From NCBI GenBank assembly GCA_964485695.1, contig CAZAKZ010000047.1, forward strand, positions 1 to 36,153: a stretch of 36,153 bases of DNA, read 5' to 3'. Position numbers and translations under genes: made by a program. The DNA comes from CAZAKZ01 sp964485695. Its GTDB lineage: Bacteria; Planctomycetota; JAFGQW01. The stretch's first letter is position 1. The number at the start of each line of letters is the position of its first letter. The notes under the pieces are model-generated. The model made no database searches, was not told the origin of the DNA, and saw only the letters and a program-made list of their open reading frames with translations. Of this stretch, positions 8,197 to 16,763 are shown piece after piece.

Positions 8197-8784
8197 ATGT
8201 TGAAAATCGACCACGGCCCGGACCTGGTTCGCTGGCCCCTCATCGAAGACGAGGACTGGTGCACCCTCCACGACATCGATTTCATGAAGGTGCTGCACCA
8301 CGCCTTTCGGTACGTCCACGGCACGCGTATGGTGGTCCTCAACAGCGGGGCCGGCCTGACCGCGGGGATCCTGGCCGCGAACTTTCCCGCCGCCAGGGTT
8401 TCGGCCAGCGACGAGGTCTGCTGGTCTTCCAGCACCTTCCAGATGGCGGACGTCAACGGCCTGGACAACATCGACTTCATCCGGAAATTCGGCTTCGACG
8501 ACGTGGCCCTCGAGGACCGCTACGACTGCGCCCTGGTCCTGAGCACAGTGAATGACGGGCCGGCCGTGGGTGACCTCGTCGGTGCGGCGGCCCGGGCGGT
8601 CCGGCCCGGGGGGCGGGTGATCCTGGTGGCGGCGGAGACAGGGGGCAACGGCCGGCGGGACTCTCTTCCAGAGGGGGAGATTCAGCAGCGTATCGACCGG
8701 ACCGGACTCGCGGTCCTTCACCAAAGCCGGGTCTCCGGATTCAGCGTCTACATCGGCCTGAAAGCAGGGCCGTGTCTCCCTTGA
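8197..8784 (+). CDS. SAM-dependent methyltransferase-like protein
   Basis: This 195-residue cytoplasmic protein has the order of a class I methyltransferase core. A first strand and glycine loop is at 45-57 (MVVLNSGAGLTAG), a second strand ends in an acidic residue at 68-73 (VSASDE), a fourth strand is at about 111-119 (CALVLSTVN), and the usual VRPGGRVILVA is at 135-145. The glycine loop lacks the common acidic D/E-x-G-x-G-x-G form. The substrate is unknown; loss of cofactor binding is possible. The start is set by GGGAGCAGG directly before the ATG; earlier in-frame ATGs lie in low-quality sequence. It converges with the PGPGW gene, whose stop is 8 bp away. Confidence 0.72.
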   Translation: MLKIDHGPDLVRWPLIEDEDWCTLHDIDFMKVLHHAFRYVHGTRMVVLNSGAGLTAGILAANFPAARVSASDEVCWSSSTFQMADVNGLDNIDFIRKFGFDDVALEDRYDCALVLSTVNDGPAVGDLVGAAARAVRPGGRVILVAAETGGNGRRDSLPEGEIQQRIDRTGLAVLHQSRVSGFSVYIGLKAGPCLP

Positions 8785-8792
8785 GGAACCGG

Positions 8793-9077
8793 CTACTTCT
8801 CGTGGGGCTTCCTCTTTTGCCGGGCCAGGGCCTGGAGCTTGTGGAAGAAGTTGCGAACCGGTGCGAGCTTCCGGGGAACGCGGTCACGAACAGCCCGCAG
8901 GAAGAGGCGGACCTTGGGCGTGGCGGTGCTCAGCACCGCGAGGCCGGGGATGAGGAAGATCCAGCCGGGCAGGATGGGCAGCAGCAAGCCGAGGATGCCG
9001 AGGACAACGAGGGCGGTCCCGCCGATGAGCTTGACGAGTCGAAGCCATTGCGGGTCGCGCGGTCTCGAATTGTGCAT
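8793..9077 (-). CDS. Small PGPGW-type membrane protein
   Basis: This 94-residue protein has a long hydrophobic region at about 16-50 broken by a proline/glycine turn (GILGLLLPILPGWIFLIPGLAVLS), the hallmark of the PGPGW/DUF454-like family of small inner-membrane proteins. Two helices would form a hairpin, followed by a very basic cytoplasmic tail (RKLAPVRNFFHKLQALARQKRKPHEK). The family has no firm biochemical role. The start chosen (MHNSRPRDPQWLRL) follows GGTGGAAAACAGA; the longer in-frame start at 9215 would add 46 residues of poor quality that cover the upstream region. Confidence 0.78.
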   Translation of the reverse strand: MHNSRPRDPQWLRLVKLIGGTALVVLGILGLLLPILPGWIFLIPGLAVLSTATPKVRLFLRAVRDRVPRKLAPVRNFFHKLQALARQKRKPHEK

Positions 9078-9238
9078 TCTGTTTTCCACCCTGTCGTTCC
9101 TCGACCGATGCTTTACGCCTCTGTAGACAAATATTCTACTCCACCCGGGCGGTCTTGACAGGAGCTGTCTGGCCGTGCATCCTGCCTTCTCCAGATTGAA
9201 TCCTTCCGATTTCAAGTCCGGAGATCAAGGAGAAGAGA

Positions 9239-11332
9239 ATGTATCGCCTTCAGGGTAGTTTTTCGATATTTATTCTCGTGGTGGTGGTGCTGGGTTTCCT
9301 GGGTTTCTCAGTGGCCACTTCGCCGGCCGATGAGGGCATGTGGACCTTCCAGAATCCGCCCCTGAAACTGCTGAAGGAGCGCTACGGATTCACCCCTTCC
9401 AAGGGCTGGCTCGATCACGTGCGCCTCTCCTCGGTGCGCATCAACGACGGCGGCTCGGGCTCCTTCGTGTCTCCCGAGGGCCTGGTGATGACCAACCACC
9501 ACGTGGTGCACGGGCAGCTCGCCAAGCTCTCCACCCAAGACCGTAACCTGGCCGAGGAGGGATTTCACGCCCGGACCCGGTCTGCGGAGATCCAGTGTCC
9601 CGACGTCGAGCTCAACATCCTGGTCCAGATGATCGACGTCACCGCCCGGGTGAACGGGGCCGTGAAGTCGGGCTTGAGGCCCGAGGAAGCCGGCCGCCAG
9701 CGCCGGGCCGAAATCGCCCGCATCGAAAAACAGTCCACGGCTGAAACCGGTCTTCGGTCCGAGGTGGTTCGCCTCTATGCAGGGGCCGAGTACTGGCTCT
9801 ACCGCTACAAGAAGTACACGGACGTGCGCTTGGTCTTCGCTCCGGAGAAGCAGGCCGCCTTCTTCGGCGGGGACTTCGACAACTTCACCTACCCGCGGTT
9901 CTGCCTCGACATGGCCTTCATCCGGGCCTACGAGGACGGAAAACCCGCCAGGACCCCGCACTATCTGACCTGGAACCGCAAGGGGGCCAGGAAGGGGGAG
10001 CTGGTGTTCGTATCGGGCAATCCGGGCCGGACCCAGCGCCTTTTCACGCTGCGACAGCTCGAGTACGAGCGGGACGTTTCCGTACCACGCAGGCTGGCCA
10101 TCTACCACGAGGTGGAAAAGGCCCTCCAGGCGTACGCCTCCACGAGCGCCGAGCACAAGCGGCAGGCCACCTACCTCATCGACGGCTTCGCCAACGCGCG
10201 TAAGGCTTTCGAGGGCATGAAGGCGGGCCTGGACGATCCGGCCCTGATGAAGAAGAAGGCAATGGCCGAGGCCGACTTCCTGAAACGGGTGGCCGGGAAT
10301 CCGGAGCTGTCCGGGTACGGCGAGGCCTGGGACCGCATTGCCGCCGCGGTGAAGGACCGCCGTGCTCGGGACGATACATTCTTCTTCACGAACCTCAGGG
10401 GCGCCCGACTGGCCCGGTTCGCCCTCACCATCGTTCAATACGTGGCCGAGGTACGCAAGGCCAATACCGAACGGCTTCCGGCCTATCGCGATTCCGCCCT
10501 GGAGTCCCTGAAGCGGGGTCTCTTCTCCAAGGTCCCCACGTTCCCCGGCCTCGAGAGAGACATCGTCGCCGCCCAGTTCAGGGTGCACGCCCGGTGGCTC
10601 CCCGAGGACAGCGCGTTCCGGAAGGCGCTGGTCGGCGACCGGACTCCGGCCGCAGCCGCGGCCGCCTACTACGATGGCACCCGCCTCGGTGATGCCGGAT
10701 TCCGCAAGACCCTGGTGGAGGGGGGGAGCGAGGCCGTGGCCGGGTGCAACGATCCCCTTCTGGATCTGGCCCGGAAGCTGGACCCCATCGTCCGGGATCA
10801 CCGGAAATGGTACCAGGACAGGATCGGGAGCGTGCTGCTGGCCGAGGGGGCAAGGATTGCCAAGGCGCGGTTCAAAGTGTTCGGAAAGGACCTCTACCCG
10901 GATGCCAACTTCACCCTGCGGTTGACCTTCGGCCGGGTCGCTCCGTACGGGGTGGGGACCACGGTGGTGCCGGCCCACACGACGTTTTACGGTCTGTTCG
11001 ACCGGTTCCACAGCATGGGTGGGAAGTACCCGTTTCTCATCTCGAAACGGATCCGGGCGGCCCGGCAACGCATCGACCTCAAGACACCGCTGAACTTCGT
11101 CTGCACCTGCGACATCATCGGCGGCAACTCGGGCTCTCCGGTGATCAACCGGGACGCCGAGGTGGTGGGGCTCATCTTCGACGGCAACATCCAGAGCCTC
11201 CCCAGCGACTACATCTTCGATGGCAGCATCATGCGGGCGGTATCGGTGCACAGCGCTGGTATCATCGAGGCCCTGAGCCAGGCCTACGAGGCCGACGAGC
11301 TGGTCCAGGAGCTGCTCTGGTCGGGACGGTGA
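9239..11332 (+). CDS. Secreted S46 family dipeptidyl-peptidase
   Basis: S46 peptidases (DPP7/DPP11 type) cut dipeptides from the N-termini of peptides in the periplasm or at the cell surface. The 697-residue length is typical. A signal anchor or signal peptide covers about 8-27. The chymotrypsin-like triad is split by the family's helical insertion: His in TNHHVV (87/88), Asp in GGDFDNFTYPR (D214), and Ser in GGNSGSPV (S631). The usual motif is TNHHC; here Val replaces the Cys. Near the S1 pocket the sequence reads FDGN, the glycine form that I associate with DPP7 and hydrophobic P1 residues rather than the arginine form of DPP11; this is a tentative reading. AAGGAG before the ATG supports the start. 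A TTGACA at 9155-9160 could be a -35, but no convincing -10 follows. A strong terminator lies about 180 bp downstream. Confidence 0.95.
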   Translation: MYRLQGSFSIFILVVVVLGFLGFSVATSPADEGMWTFQNPPLKLLKERYGFTPSKGWLDHVRLSSVRINDGGSGSFVSPEGLVMTNHHVVHGQLAKLSTQDRNLAEEGFHARTRSAEIQCPDVELNILVQMIDVTARVNGAVKSGLRPEEAGRQRRAEIARIEKQSTAETGLRSEVVRLYAGAEYWLYRYKKYTDVRLVFAPEKQAAFFGGDFDNFTYPRFCLDMAFIRAYEDGKPARTPHYLTWNRKGARKGELVFVSGNPGRTQRLFTLRQLEYERDVSVPRRLAIYHEVEKALQAYASTSAEHKRQATYLIDGFANARKAFEGMKAGLDDPALMKKKAMAEADFLKRVAGNPELSGYGEAWDRIAAAVKDRRARDDTFFFTNLRGARLARFALTIVQYVAEVRKANTERLPAYRDSALESLKRGLFSKVPTFPGLERDIVAAQFRVHARWLPEDSAFRKALVGDRTPAAAAAAYYDGTRLGDAGFRKTLVEGGSEAVAGCNDPLLDLARKLDPIVRDHRKWYQDRIGSVLLAEGARIAKARFKVFGKDLYPDANFTLRLTFGRVAPYGVGTTVVPAHTTFYGLFDRFHSMGGKYPFLISKRIRAARQRIDLKTPLNFVCTCDIIGGNSGSPVINRDAEVVGLIFDGNIQSLPSDYIFDGSIMRAVSVHSAGIIEALSQAYEADELVQELLWSGR

Positions 11333-11692
11333 TGGGGCCCGGGTGAGACGTGTGAAGGGAGTGATTCGAGTGAATAATCCGGATACCGCCTTGAACTGGC
11401 CGGCCTGAAACAGTAACCTGGATCCATCGCTCGGGAAAAAGCAAGTTTCGGGCAGAAAAGTGGGCCGGGCGTCCTCGACCCTCGGACGTTCGGGCAACAG
11501 GGAAAAGAGAATCCCCGGGGAACCTGTTTCCCGGGGATTTTTTTGCACTTTCGGCGCCGCCCGCACCCCCCCCCGGCGGCATTTTCAAAATGATCCTGGG
11601 AAGGGGATTTCCGTTCCCGTAAGATGGTGCCGGCATACAGAGATACAGAGCAGTCCCCCGCGCGGGTCAACCTGGACCCGGGGCAACACGAC
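11333..11692. other. Intergenic region between S46 peptidase and sigma factor
   Basis: This 360-bp stretch holds the terminator described at 11510-11544 and a run of ten or so C bases near 11567-11576. I see no convincing gene. An upstream ATG at 11624 is in frame with the sigma factor and would add 23 residues to it. Confidence 0.6.
11510..11544 (+). terminator. Rho-independent terminator after the S46 peptidase
   Basis: AATCCCCGGG (11510-11519) pairs perfectly with CCCGGGGATT (11530-11539) around a 10-nt loop, and the transcript continues into seven T bases (11538-11544). It is oriented to end the S46 peptidase transcript and to insulate the sigma-factor gene. Confidence 0.85.
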
Positions 11693-12301
11693 ATGAAGAC
11701 GCCCACCGGAGGCCCCATCGATCCCAAGACCCTGGCCCTCATCCGCAAGGCCAGACGCGGCGACAGTGACGCGTGGAGTGAACTCTTCCACCGCGTTCGG
11801 GACCGTCTTCTCCGATTCATTCAGCGCCGCATGCACCCCTCCATCCGGGCCCGGTTCGAGGCCGAGGATATCCTTCAGATGGTCTACGTCGAGGCCGTGC
11901 CCGAGCTCTCGAAGCTGGAGTTCGAAGCGGTTCCCGGGGCCTACTACCGGTGGCTCTGCTGGAAGACCCGTCACTGCCTGTCCCGCATCGCCCGGTCCCT
12001 GTCCGGCAAGGAGGAGCACGTCGGCACCCCGATGCATCCGGGCCAGACCCGCCTGGAAGAGCGCATTCCCTCGGCCGGCTTCACGCCCAGCGTGGAGATG
12101 AAGGGCACGGAGTTCTGGCACAAGATCCTCGCGGTGCTGGATGAACTGGGCAGCCCCTACAAGGAGGTGTTCACCCTGCGCATCCTGGAGCGCAAGCCCG
12201 CGGACGAGGTGGCGAAGCAGCTGGGCAAGAGCGTTCAGACCATCTACAACGTCCTGGCCGAAGCCCGGCAGAAGCTGCGGGAGCGCGGCCTGGACCGGTA
12301 A
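11693..12301 (+). CDS. ECF-type RNA polymerase sigma factor
   Basis: This is a 202-residue sigma-70 family regulator with only regions 2 and 4, as in ECF sigma factors. Region 2 (about 25-95) includes the core-binding/-10 stretch RARFEAEDILQMVYVEAVPEL and the tryptophan-rich YYRWLCWKTRHCL. Region 4 (about 143-196) has the helix-turn-helix PYKEVFTLRILERKPADEVAKQLGKSVQTIYNVLAEARQKL. The form with a long basic region 2 and linker resembles the sigma factors abundant in planctomycetes. The start at MKTPTGGPIDPKTLALIRKA is my choice; an in-frame ATG at 11624 gives 23 more residues of unconvincing composition, and neither start has a strong ribosome site. No anti-sigma gene is adjacent. The gene converges with the large kinase gene, 82 bp between stops, which suggests that the two may act together. 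Confidence 0.92.
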   Translation: MKTPTGGPIDPKTLALIRKARRGDSDAWSELFHRVRDRLLRFIQRRMHPSIRARFEAEDILQMVYVEAVPELSKLEFEAVPGAYYRWLCWKTRHCLSRIARSLSGKEEHVGTPMHPGQTRLEERIPSAGFTPSVEMKGTEFWHKILAVLDELGSPYKEVFTLRILERKPADEVAKQLGKSVQTIYNVLAEARQKLRERGLDR

Positions 12302-12383
12302 CAGCGGAGGAAAACCGCGAGCGGCGATTTCATCCGGAGTGAATGAACCCGGCTCCTTGTTGTCCCCTTGCAACAGGAACTTG

Positions 12384-15300
12384 CTACGGCTTCTTTTTCT
12401 TCGTTCCGCCGACTTTCTTGAGGGCGAGGGGATGGTCCGGGTCCAGGGTCTTGCGGAGGCGGCGGTAGAGGGTTAGGGACCGGTCGAGGCGGCCGAGCCC
12501 CTCGGCCAGCTCCGCCAGGATCAGGAAGGCGAACTTGTACTCGTAATGCTCGATGCAGGTCCGGTCCGGGAAGGTCTTCATCGCATCGAGGCCGCGGGTG
12601 CTTTCCTCCAGGTCCGAGGCGGCGGCCTCCGTGTCTCCCTTTTTCCAGTGCCCGAAGCCGCGCAGGGCGTGGTCAAGCAGGGTCTCGGGCTTCTCTCCCT
12701 TCAGGAAGCACCGGGCCGCCTGCTTTTGCATGGAGGCGAGGTTCTGCTTCACCATCCCCTCATCTTCCTCGCCCTGGATGCCCAGCCGGAGACACTCTTT
12801 ATAAAAGGCCGCGGACCGGGCGTAGCTCTTGCCCAGGTCCTCGGTCTTTGGTTCGGCCTCCATTCGAAACAGCCGCCCCAGGTTGAGATGGACCTGCAGC
12901 AATTCGGGATTCAGTTTCAGGGCCTGTTCCAGGGCCTCCCGCGCCAGGTCCAGGTCCGGACCCCGCTTCAGGTGAATCTGGGAGAGCGTCACGTACCCCT
13001 CGGCCCGCTCCAACTTTTCCAGCACCGTCTCGATGTCGGCCTCGGCCTCGTCGAGGCGATCCAGTTCGAGGTAGATCTTGGCGCGATTGAACCTGCCCTG
13101 GATGTATCGCGGCGCCAGCTCCAGGGCCCGGTCGAGGTCGGCCAGGGCTTCCTCGTACCGGCTCTCCATACCGTACAGGTGCGCCCGGATGTTCAACGCG
13201 CCCGGAAATCCGGGATCGCGGGAAATAGCCTTGTCCAGGAACTCCATGGCCTGTTCCCGGTCGCCCTGGTGATAGTGGATGAGGCCGAGGGCGTAGTGGG
13301 CCTGGCCGAGGTCGGGATCGAATTCGAGGGCCTGCTCCGCGTCCTCCCTGGCAAAACGGATATTTCCGGCCTTGAGGTGCACCTGCGCCCGTTCGGCCAG
13401 CGCCTTGGCGTATCCTGGCTGTAGCTTCAAAAGTCGTCCCAGGTCGTGGAGCGCCTTCCGCCAGCTCTCCTGGGCCTTTCGGTGCTCGAGCCTCGTCTTG
13501 TATTGCTCACCTTGCTTGTCGTAGTTCCGGGCACGCACCAGGAGGGCCCTGGGGAAATCCGGCTTGAGCTCGAGGACGCGATTGATGTCCTTCAAACCCC
13601 TGGCGAAATCCCCAATGTGCGCGTACACCTGCGACCGGGTGGCGAGGGTCAACGGGGACGTGGGATCCAGGGCGACGGCCCTGTCCAGAGGCTTGAGCGC
13701 CTCCTCGTACCGGTGGACCGTGTAGAGGAAAAAGCCCCGGGTGCGCAGGGCCAGGATGTAGTCCGGCTTGCGCTCCAGGGCCTCGTCCAGGGCCTTGAGC
13801 GCCAGGTCCCTCTCTCCCGATTTCCAGAGGTAGAGGGCCCTGCGCCGGAGCAGATGGGGCCGGCGGCCGTGCTCGCGTTCCAGGAGCCGTAGGTGCTTGA
13901 GGGCCGCGTCGTAGTTTTTCAGCCAGCAGCAGCAACGCGCCGCCTGGGAGGCCGCGGTCAGCTCCAGGTTGCGATCGCCCCCCAGGAGCACGTGGTTGTA
14001 GAGGTTCAGGGCGTCCTGCCACCTCTCCTCGGCCATGTACGCCCCCGCCAGCACCAGACGATCCCCGGCGGTCCCGGGTTTCCTGGCTTCGGCCGCCTTC
14101 CGGACCCGGGCGCCCTCCTGAGGATCGAGGACTTCCAGGGCCGCTGCCTTGAGCAGCTGCAGTCCGATGGAGGTCTCGGTCTCGTCCATGGCGTAGATGA
14201 ACTCGAGCGCCTCCTTCATCCGGACCTTGTTGCTCTGGCCCAAACGCACCAGCACCTGGGCCTTGAGGAAGTCCGCCTCCCGGGCGTTCTGGCCGAACGA
14301 CTGGATGCGCTCCAGGAGTTCCAGGCACTGCCTGCCCGGTGCGTCGTCCTCCGGATTGTCCTGGTCAAAGGCCAGCTCGTAGGCCCGGGCCAGGTCCTGC
14401 TGGAAGAGGATGCGGTTCACGTTGGCCCGCGCCTCGTCGTGACCGGGGTCCAGGTCCAGAACTCGCTGGAAGTAGGGCAGGGCATTGTCCTGCCGCCCCA
14501 CGTCCACCATGGCGCGGCCGAACCGGAGGCTCTCCTCCACGGCGGCCGCGTCCCGGCTGATCCGATGGAGGGCGGTGGCGCCCCAGGTGACCAGGGCGAT
14601 CACCAGCAGCATTGACAGCACGGCCACGGCCGGCCGCCGGCGGGCCAGCTTGACCATCCGGCCCACGGGTCCCACGCGCGACGCCTGGATGGGTCGCAGC
14701 TCGGGCACGGCCTTGAGGTCCTCGGCCATGTCCTGGATCGAAGCGTAGCGGGCGTCCGGGTCCTTTTCCATGGCGTGGAGGCAAAGGGTCTCGAGGTCCC
14801 GGGGGATGCGGGGGTTGTGCTTGCGCGGCGGTAGGGGCTCCTTCAAGGCGATCTGCCTGAGAATCTGCTCCAGGGTCTCGCCGATGAAGGGCAGCCGACC
14901 GGTCAGCATCTGGTAGAGGGCCACGCCCAGGGAGTAGACGTCGGTGCGGTGGTCCACCTCGATGCGCTTGGCGGCCACCTGTTCCGGAGAGAGGAAGTGC
15001 GGGGTGCCCACCATGTCGCCGGTCTGGGTGAGGGAGGCCTTGCCCCTCTCCTGGGCCAGACCGAAGTCGGTGAGGTGGGCATGGCCGTCCTCGTCGATGA
15101 GGATGTTGCCGGGCTTCACGTCGCGGTGCACGATGCCCAGGTTGTGGGCCTGGTCCAGGGCCAGGGCGATCTCCCGGGTGATGCGGCAGATGGACTCCAT
15201 GGTGGAGCGGTCGCCCGCGGCCCGGGGGAGGGTCACCTCGTCGCCGTCCGCATCGCGAAGGAGCTGCTCGAGGGAGCTGCCGTGGATGTACTCCATGGCC

Positions 15301-16763
15301 AGGTAGGGAATGCCGTCCTCCTCACCGATGGCGTGGACCTTGACGATGTTGGGGTGTTCCAGCCGGCCGATGGCCTTACCCTCCCGGCGGAATCGCTCCA
15401 CGAATCCGGAGGTGAGGCGCGACTTGTGGAGCACCTTCAACGCCACTTCCCGACCGATGGAACGCTGCTCCGCCAGGTAGACGAGCGCCATGCCGCCCTC
15501 GCCGATCTGCCGGAGGATGCGGAAGTCGCCGATGACCTCCTTCACGCCGGCCTCGAGGATGCAGGGAGGCGCGGCGTCACCGTCGAGGCGCGGCAGGAGC
15601 AGGGCCTCGATGCGGCCGTAGCCGCCGATGCGGACGGCCCGATCGATGCGGCCCTCCCCGGCCATGCAGGCGGAGTAGGAGAATCCCTTCCTGTCCCGGG
15701 CAAAGGAGAGGCGGAGGGTCTTGCCGTCCTGAAAGACGAAGAACGGGTGCAGGGGAAGAGGAGGTCGACTGCCACCGTTGAGGACATACATGCGGCCGGG
15801 CTCCAGGGGTGGGCCGTCCAGGAGCAGGCCGCCGCGCCGGGTCAAGGGGCTCACGCCCATGAGGTCCACGACGCCGTGCTGGAACAGGTCCTTGCCGATG
15901 CGCTCCACGGTGCGGACGTGGGCGCAGGACAGGCCGTGGATCAGGGATTCACGTCGGAACAGGGCCGCCAGGGCCGCTTCCAGGAGTTCGGCAGTGCGCT
16001 CGGCGTCGGCACCCCGGACCATGGCGGCCGGTCTTAGGTCCACGGCCATGCGGTGGGCGAGGACCCTCTCCAGCAGGGCCCGGAAGGAGGCGCCTTTCTC
16101 CTGGCGCGTGGGCGCGGCGTCCAGGCGGTCCAGCCACGCCATGAGCTCCAGGATGGCCGGGTCGTCCAGGCGCTCCCCGAGGTGGCCGTGGATTTCGGAC
16201 AGGAACCCGAGGAGGGGACCGGACCGGGCCGGGGACTCGGGTGGAGCCGAGGATCCCTTGGCCGAGGACCATTCGAGGAGGGTGTCCATGGTCGCCAGCC
16301 AGGACCGGGGCTTCCCGCTCCGGCCCAGCTGACGGATGGAGTCGGCGACCTTCTCGTCTTCCGCCTCCAGGGTGTCGTATGCCCCCACTGCGGCAGCCAG
16401 GAGATAGACGGAACAGGTCTCGAAGGTGAACAGGGCGGCTTCGATGCGGGCCGGGGTGGTGGCGGCGTCCAGGACGGCCAGCCAGGTCTGGGCCAGGGGC
16501 ATGGGCAGGGTGTGCACGGCCCGCGGCATGGCCGTGTTCGCGTCCCGGGTGACGGGACCCGCGGGCCGGGTGGTCTCGACGTGGGCGAGGAAGGCGTGTT
16601 CTTCTTCCAGGGCCGCCCGCCATTCGGGCTGCTCGTGGAGAATCCGTTCCACGGCCACATCGTCTCCGGCCTGTGCGGCCTGGATGAAGCGGTCGAGAAC
16701 CTCCGCAAATGCCGGCGAGGTGCGAAAATCTTCGCCGGAAGGGGTGTTATTGTCCTGGCCCAT
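12384..16763 (-). CDS. Transmembrane Ser/Thr protein kinase with N-terminal module and TPR tail
   Basis: This 1,459-residue protein phosphorylates Ser/Thr residues of unknown targets. Residues 1-405 form a helical module (including LPMPLAQTWLAVLD and ETCSVYLLAAAVGAYDTL) followed by a beta-rich part; I know no named domain for it. The kinase domain is at about 410-690. Its glycine loop is IGEGGMALVYLA (421-432), the ATP-binding Lys is K444 in VALKVL, the catalytic loop is HRDVKPGN with D549, the metal-binding DFG is D567-G569, and the APE-like motif is SPEQ, so all catalytic residues are present. One membrane helix (about 712-735, AVAVLSMLLVIALVTWGATAL) follows. The remaining 700 residues carry many TPR units, for example ALKALDEALERKPDYILAL and GQAHYALGLIHYHQGDREQA. 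The N-terminal module and kinase should be cytoplasmic and the TPR array outside. The GTG at 16766 is an equally possible start. The C-terminus is lysine-rich (GGTKKKKP). Confidence 0.94.
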   Translation of the reverse strand: MGQDNNTPSGEDFRTSPAFAEVLDRFIQAAQAGDDVAVERILHEQPEWRAALEEEHAFLAHVETTRPAGPVTRDANTAMPRAVHTLPMPLAQTWLAVLDAATTPARIEAALFTFETCSVYLLAAAVGAYDTLEAEDEKVADSIRQLGRSGKPRSWLATMDTLLEWSSAKGSSAPPESPARSGPLLGFLSEIHGHLGERLDDPAILELMAWLDRLDAAPTRQEKGASFRALLERVLAHRMAVDLRPAAMVRGADAERTAELLEAALAALFRRESLIHGLSCAHVRTVERIGKDLFQHGVVDLMGVSPLTRRGGLLLDGPPLEPGRMYVLNGGSRPPLPLHPFFVFQDGKTLRLSFARDRKGFSYSACMAGEGRIDRAVRIGGYGRIEALLLPRLDGDAAPPCILEAGVKEVIGDFRILRQIGEGGMALVYLAEQRSIGREVALKVLHKSRLTSGFVERFRREGKAIGRLEHPNIVKVHAIGEEDGIPYLAMEYIHGSSLEQLLRDADGDEVTLPRAAGDRSTMESICRITREIALALDQAHNLGIVHRDVKPGNILIDEDGHAHLTDFGLAQERGKASLTQTGDMVGTPHFLSPEQVAAKRIEVDHRTDVYSLGVALYQMLTGRLPFIGETLEQILRQIALKEPLPPRKHNPRIPRDLETLCLHAMEKDPDARYASIQDMAEDLKAVPELRPIQASRVGPVGRMVKLARRRPAVAVLSMLLVIALVTWGATALHRISRDAAAVEESLRFGRAMVDVGRQDNALPYFQRVLDLDPGHDEARANVNRILFQQDLARAYELAFDQDNPEDDAPGRQCLELLERIQSFGQNAREADFLKAQVLVRLGQSNKVRMKEALEFIYAMDETETSIGLQLLKAAALEVLDPQEGARVRKAAEARKPGTAGDRLVLAGAYMAEERWQDALNLYNHVLLGGDRNLELTAASQAARCCCWLKNYDAALKHLRLLEREHGRRPHLLRRRALYLWKSGERDLALKALDEALERKPDYILALRTRGFFLYTVHRYEEALKPLDRAVALDPTSPLTLATRSQVYAHIGDFARGLKDINRVLELKPDFPRALLVRARNYDKQGEQYKTRLEHRKAQESWRKALHDLGRLLKLQPGYAKALAERAQVHLKAGNIRFAREDAEQALEFDPDLGQAHYALGLIHYHQGDREQAMEFLDKAISRDPGFPGALNIRAHLYGMESRYEEALADLDRALELAPRYIQGRFNRAKIYLELDRLDEAEADIETVLEKLERAEGYVTLSQIHLKRGPDLDLAREALEQALKLNPELLQVHLNLGRLFRMEAEPKTEDLGKSYARSAAFYKECLRLGIQGEEDEGMVKQNLASMQKQAARCFLKGEKPETLLDHALRGFGHWKKGDTEAAASDLEESTRGLDAMKTFPDRTCIEHYEYKFAFLILAELAEGLGRLDRSLTLYRRLRKTLDPDHPLALKKVGGTKKKKP

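Noticed and set aside
9155..9183. Consensus -35 TTGACA upstream of the S46 gene
   Set aside because: The hexamer at the right distance (CATCCT) matches the -10 poorly, so a promoter is not claimed.
9308..11566. 752-codon minus-strand frame opposite the S46 peptidase
   Set aside because: The S46 protein has intact catalytic motifs on the plus strand; the antisense frame is low-quality composition in high-GC DNA.
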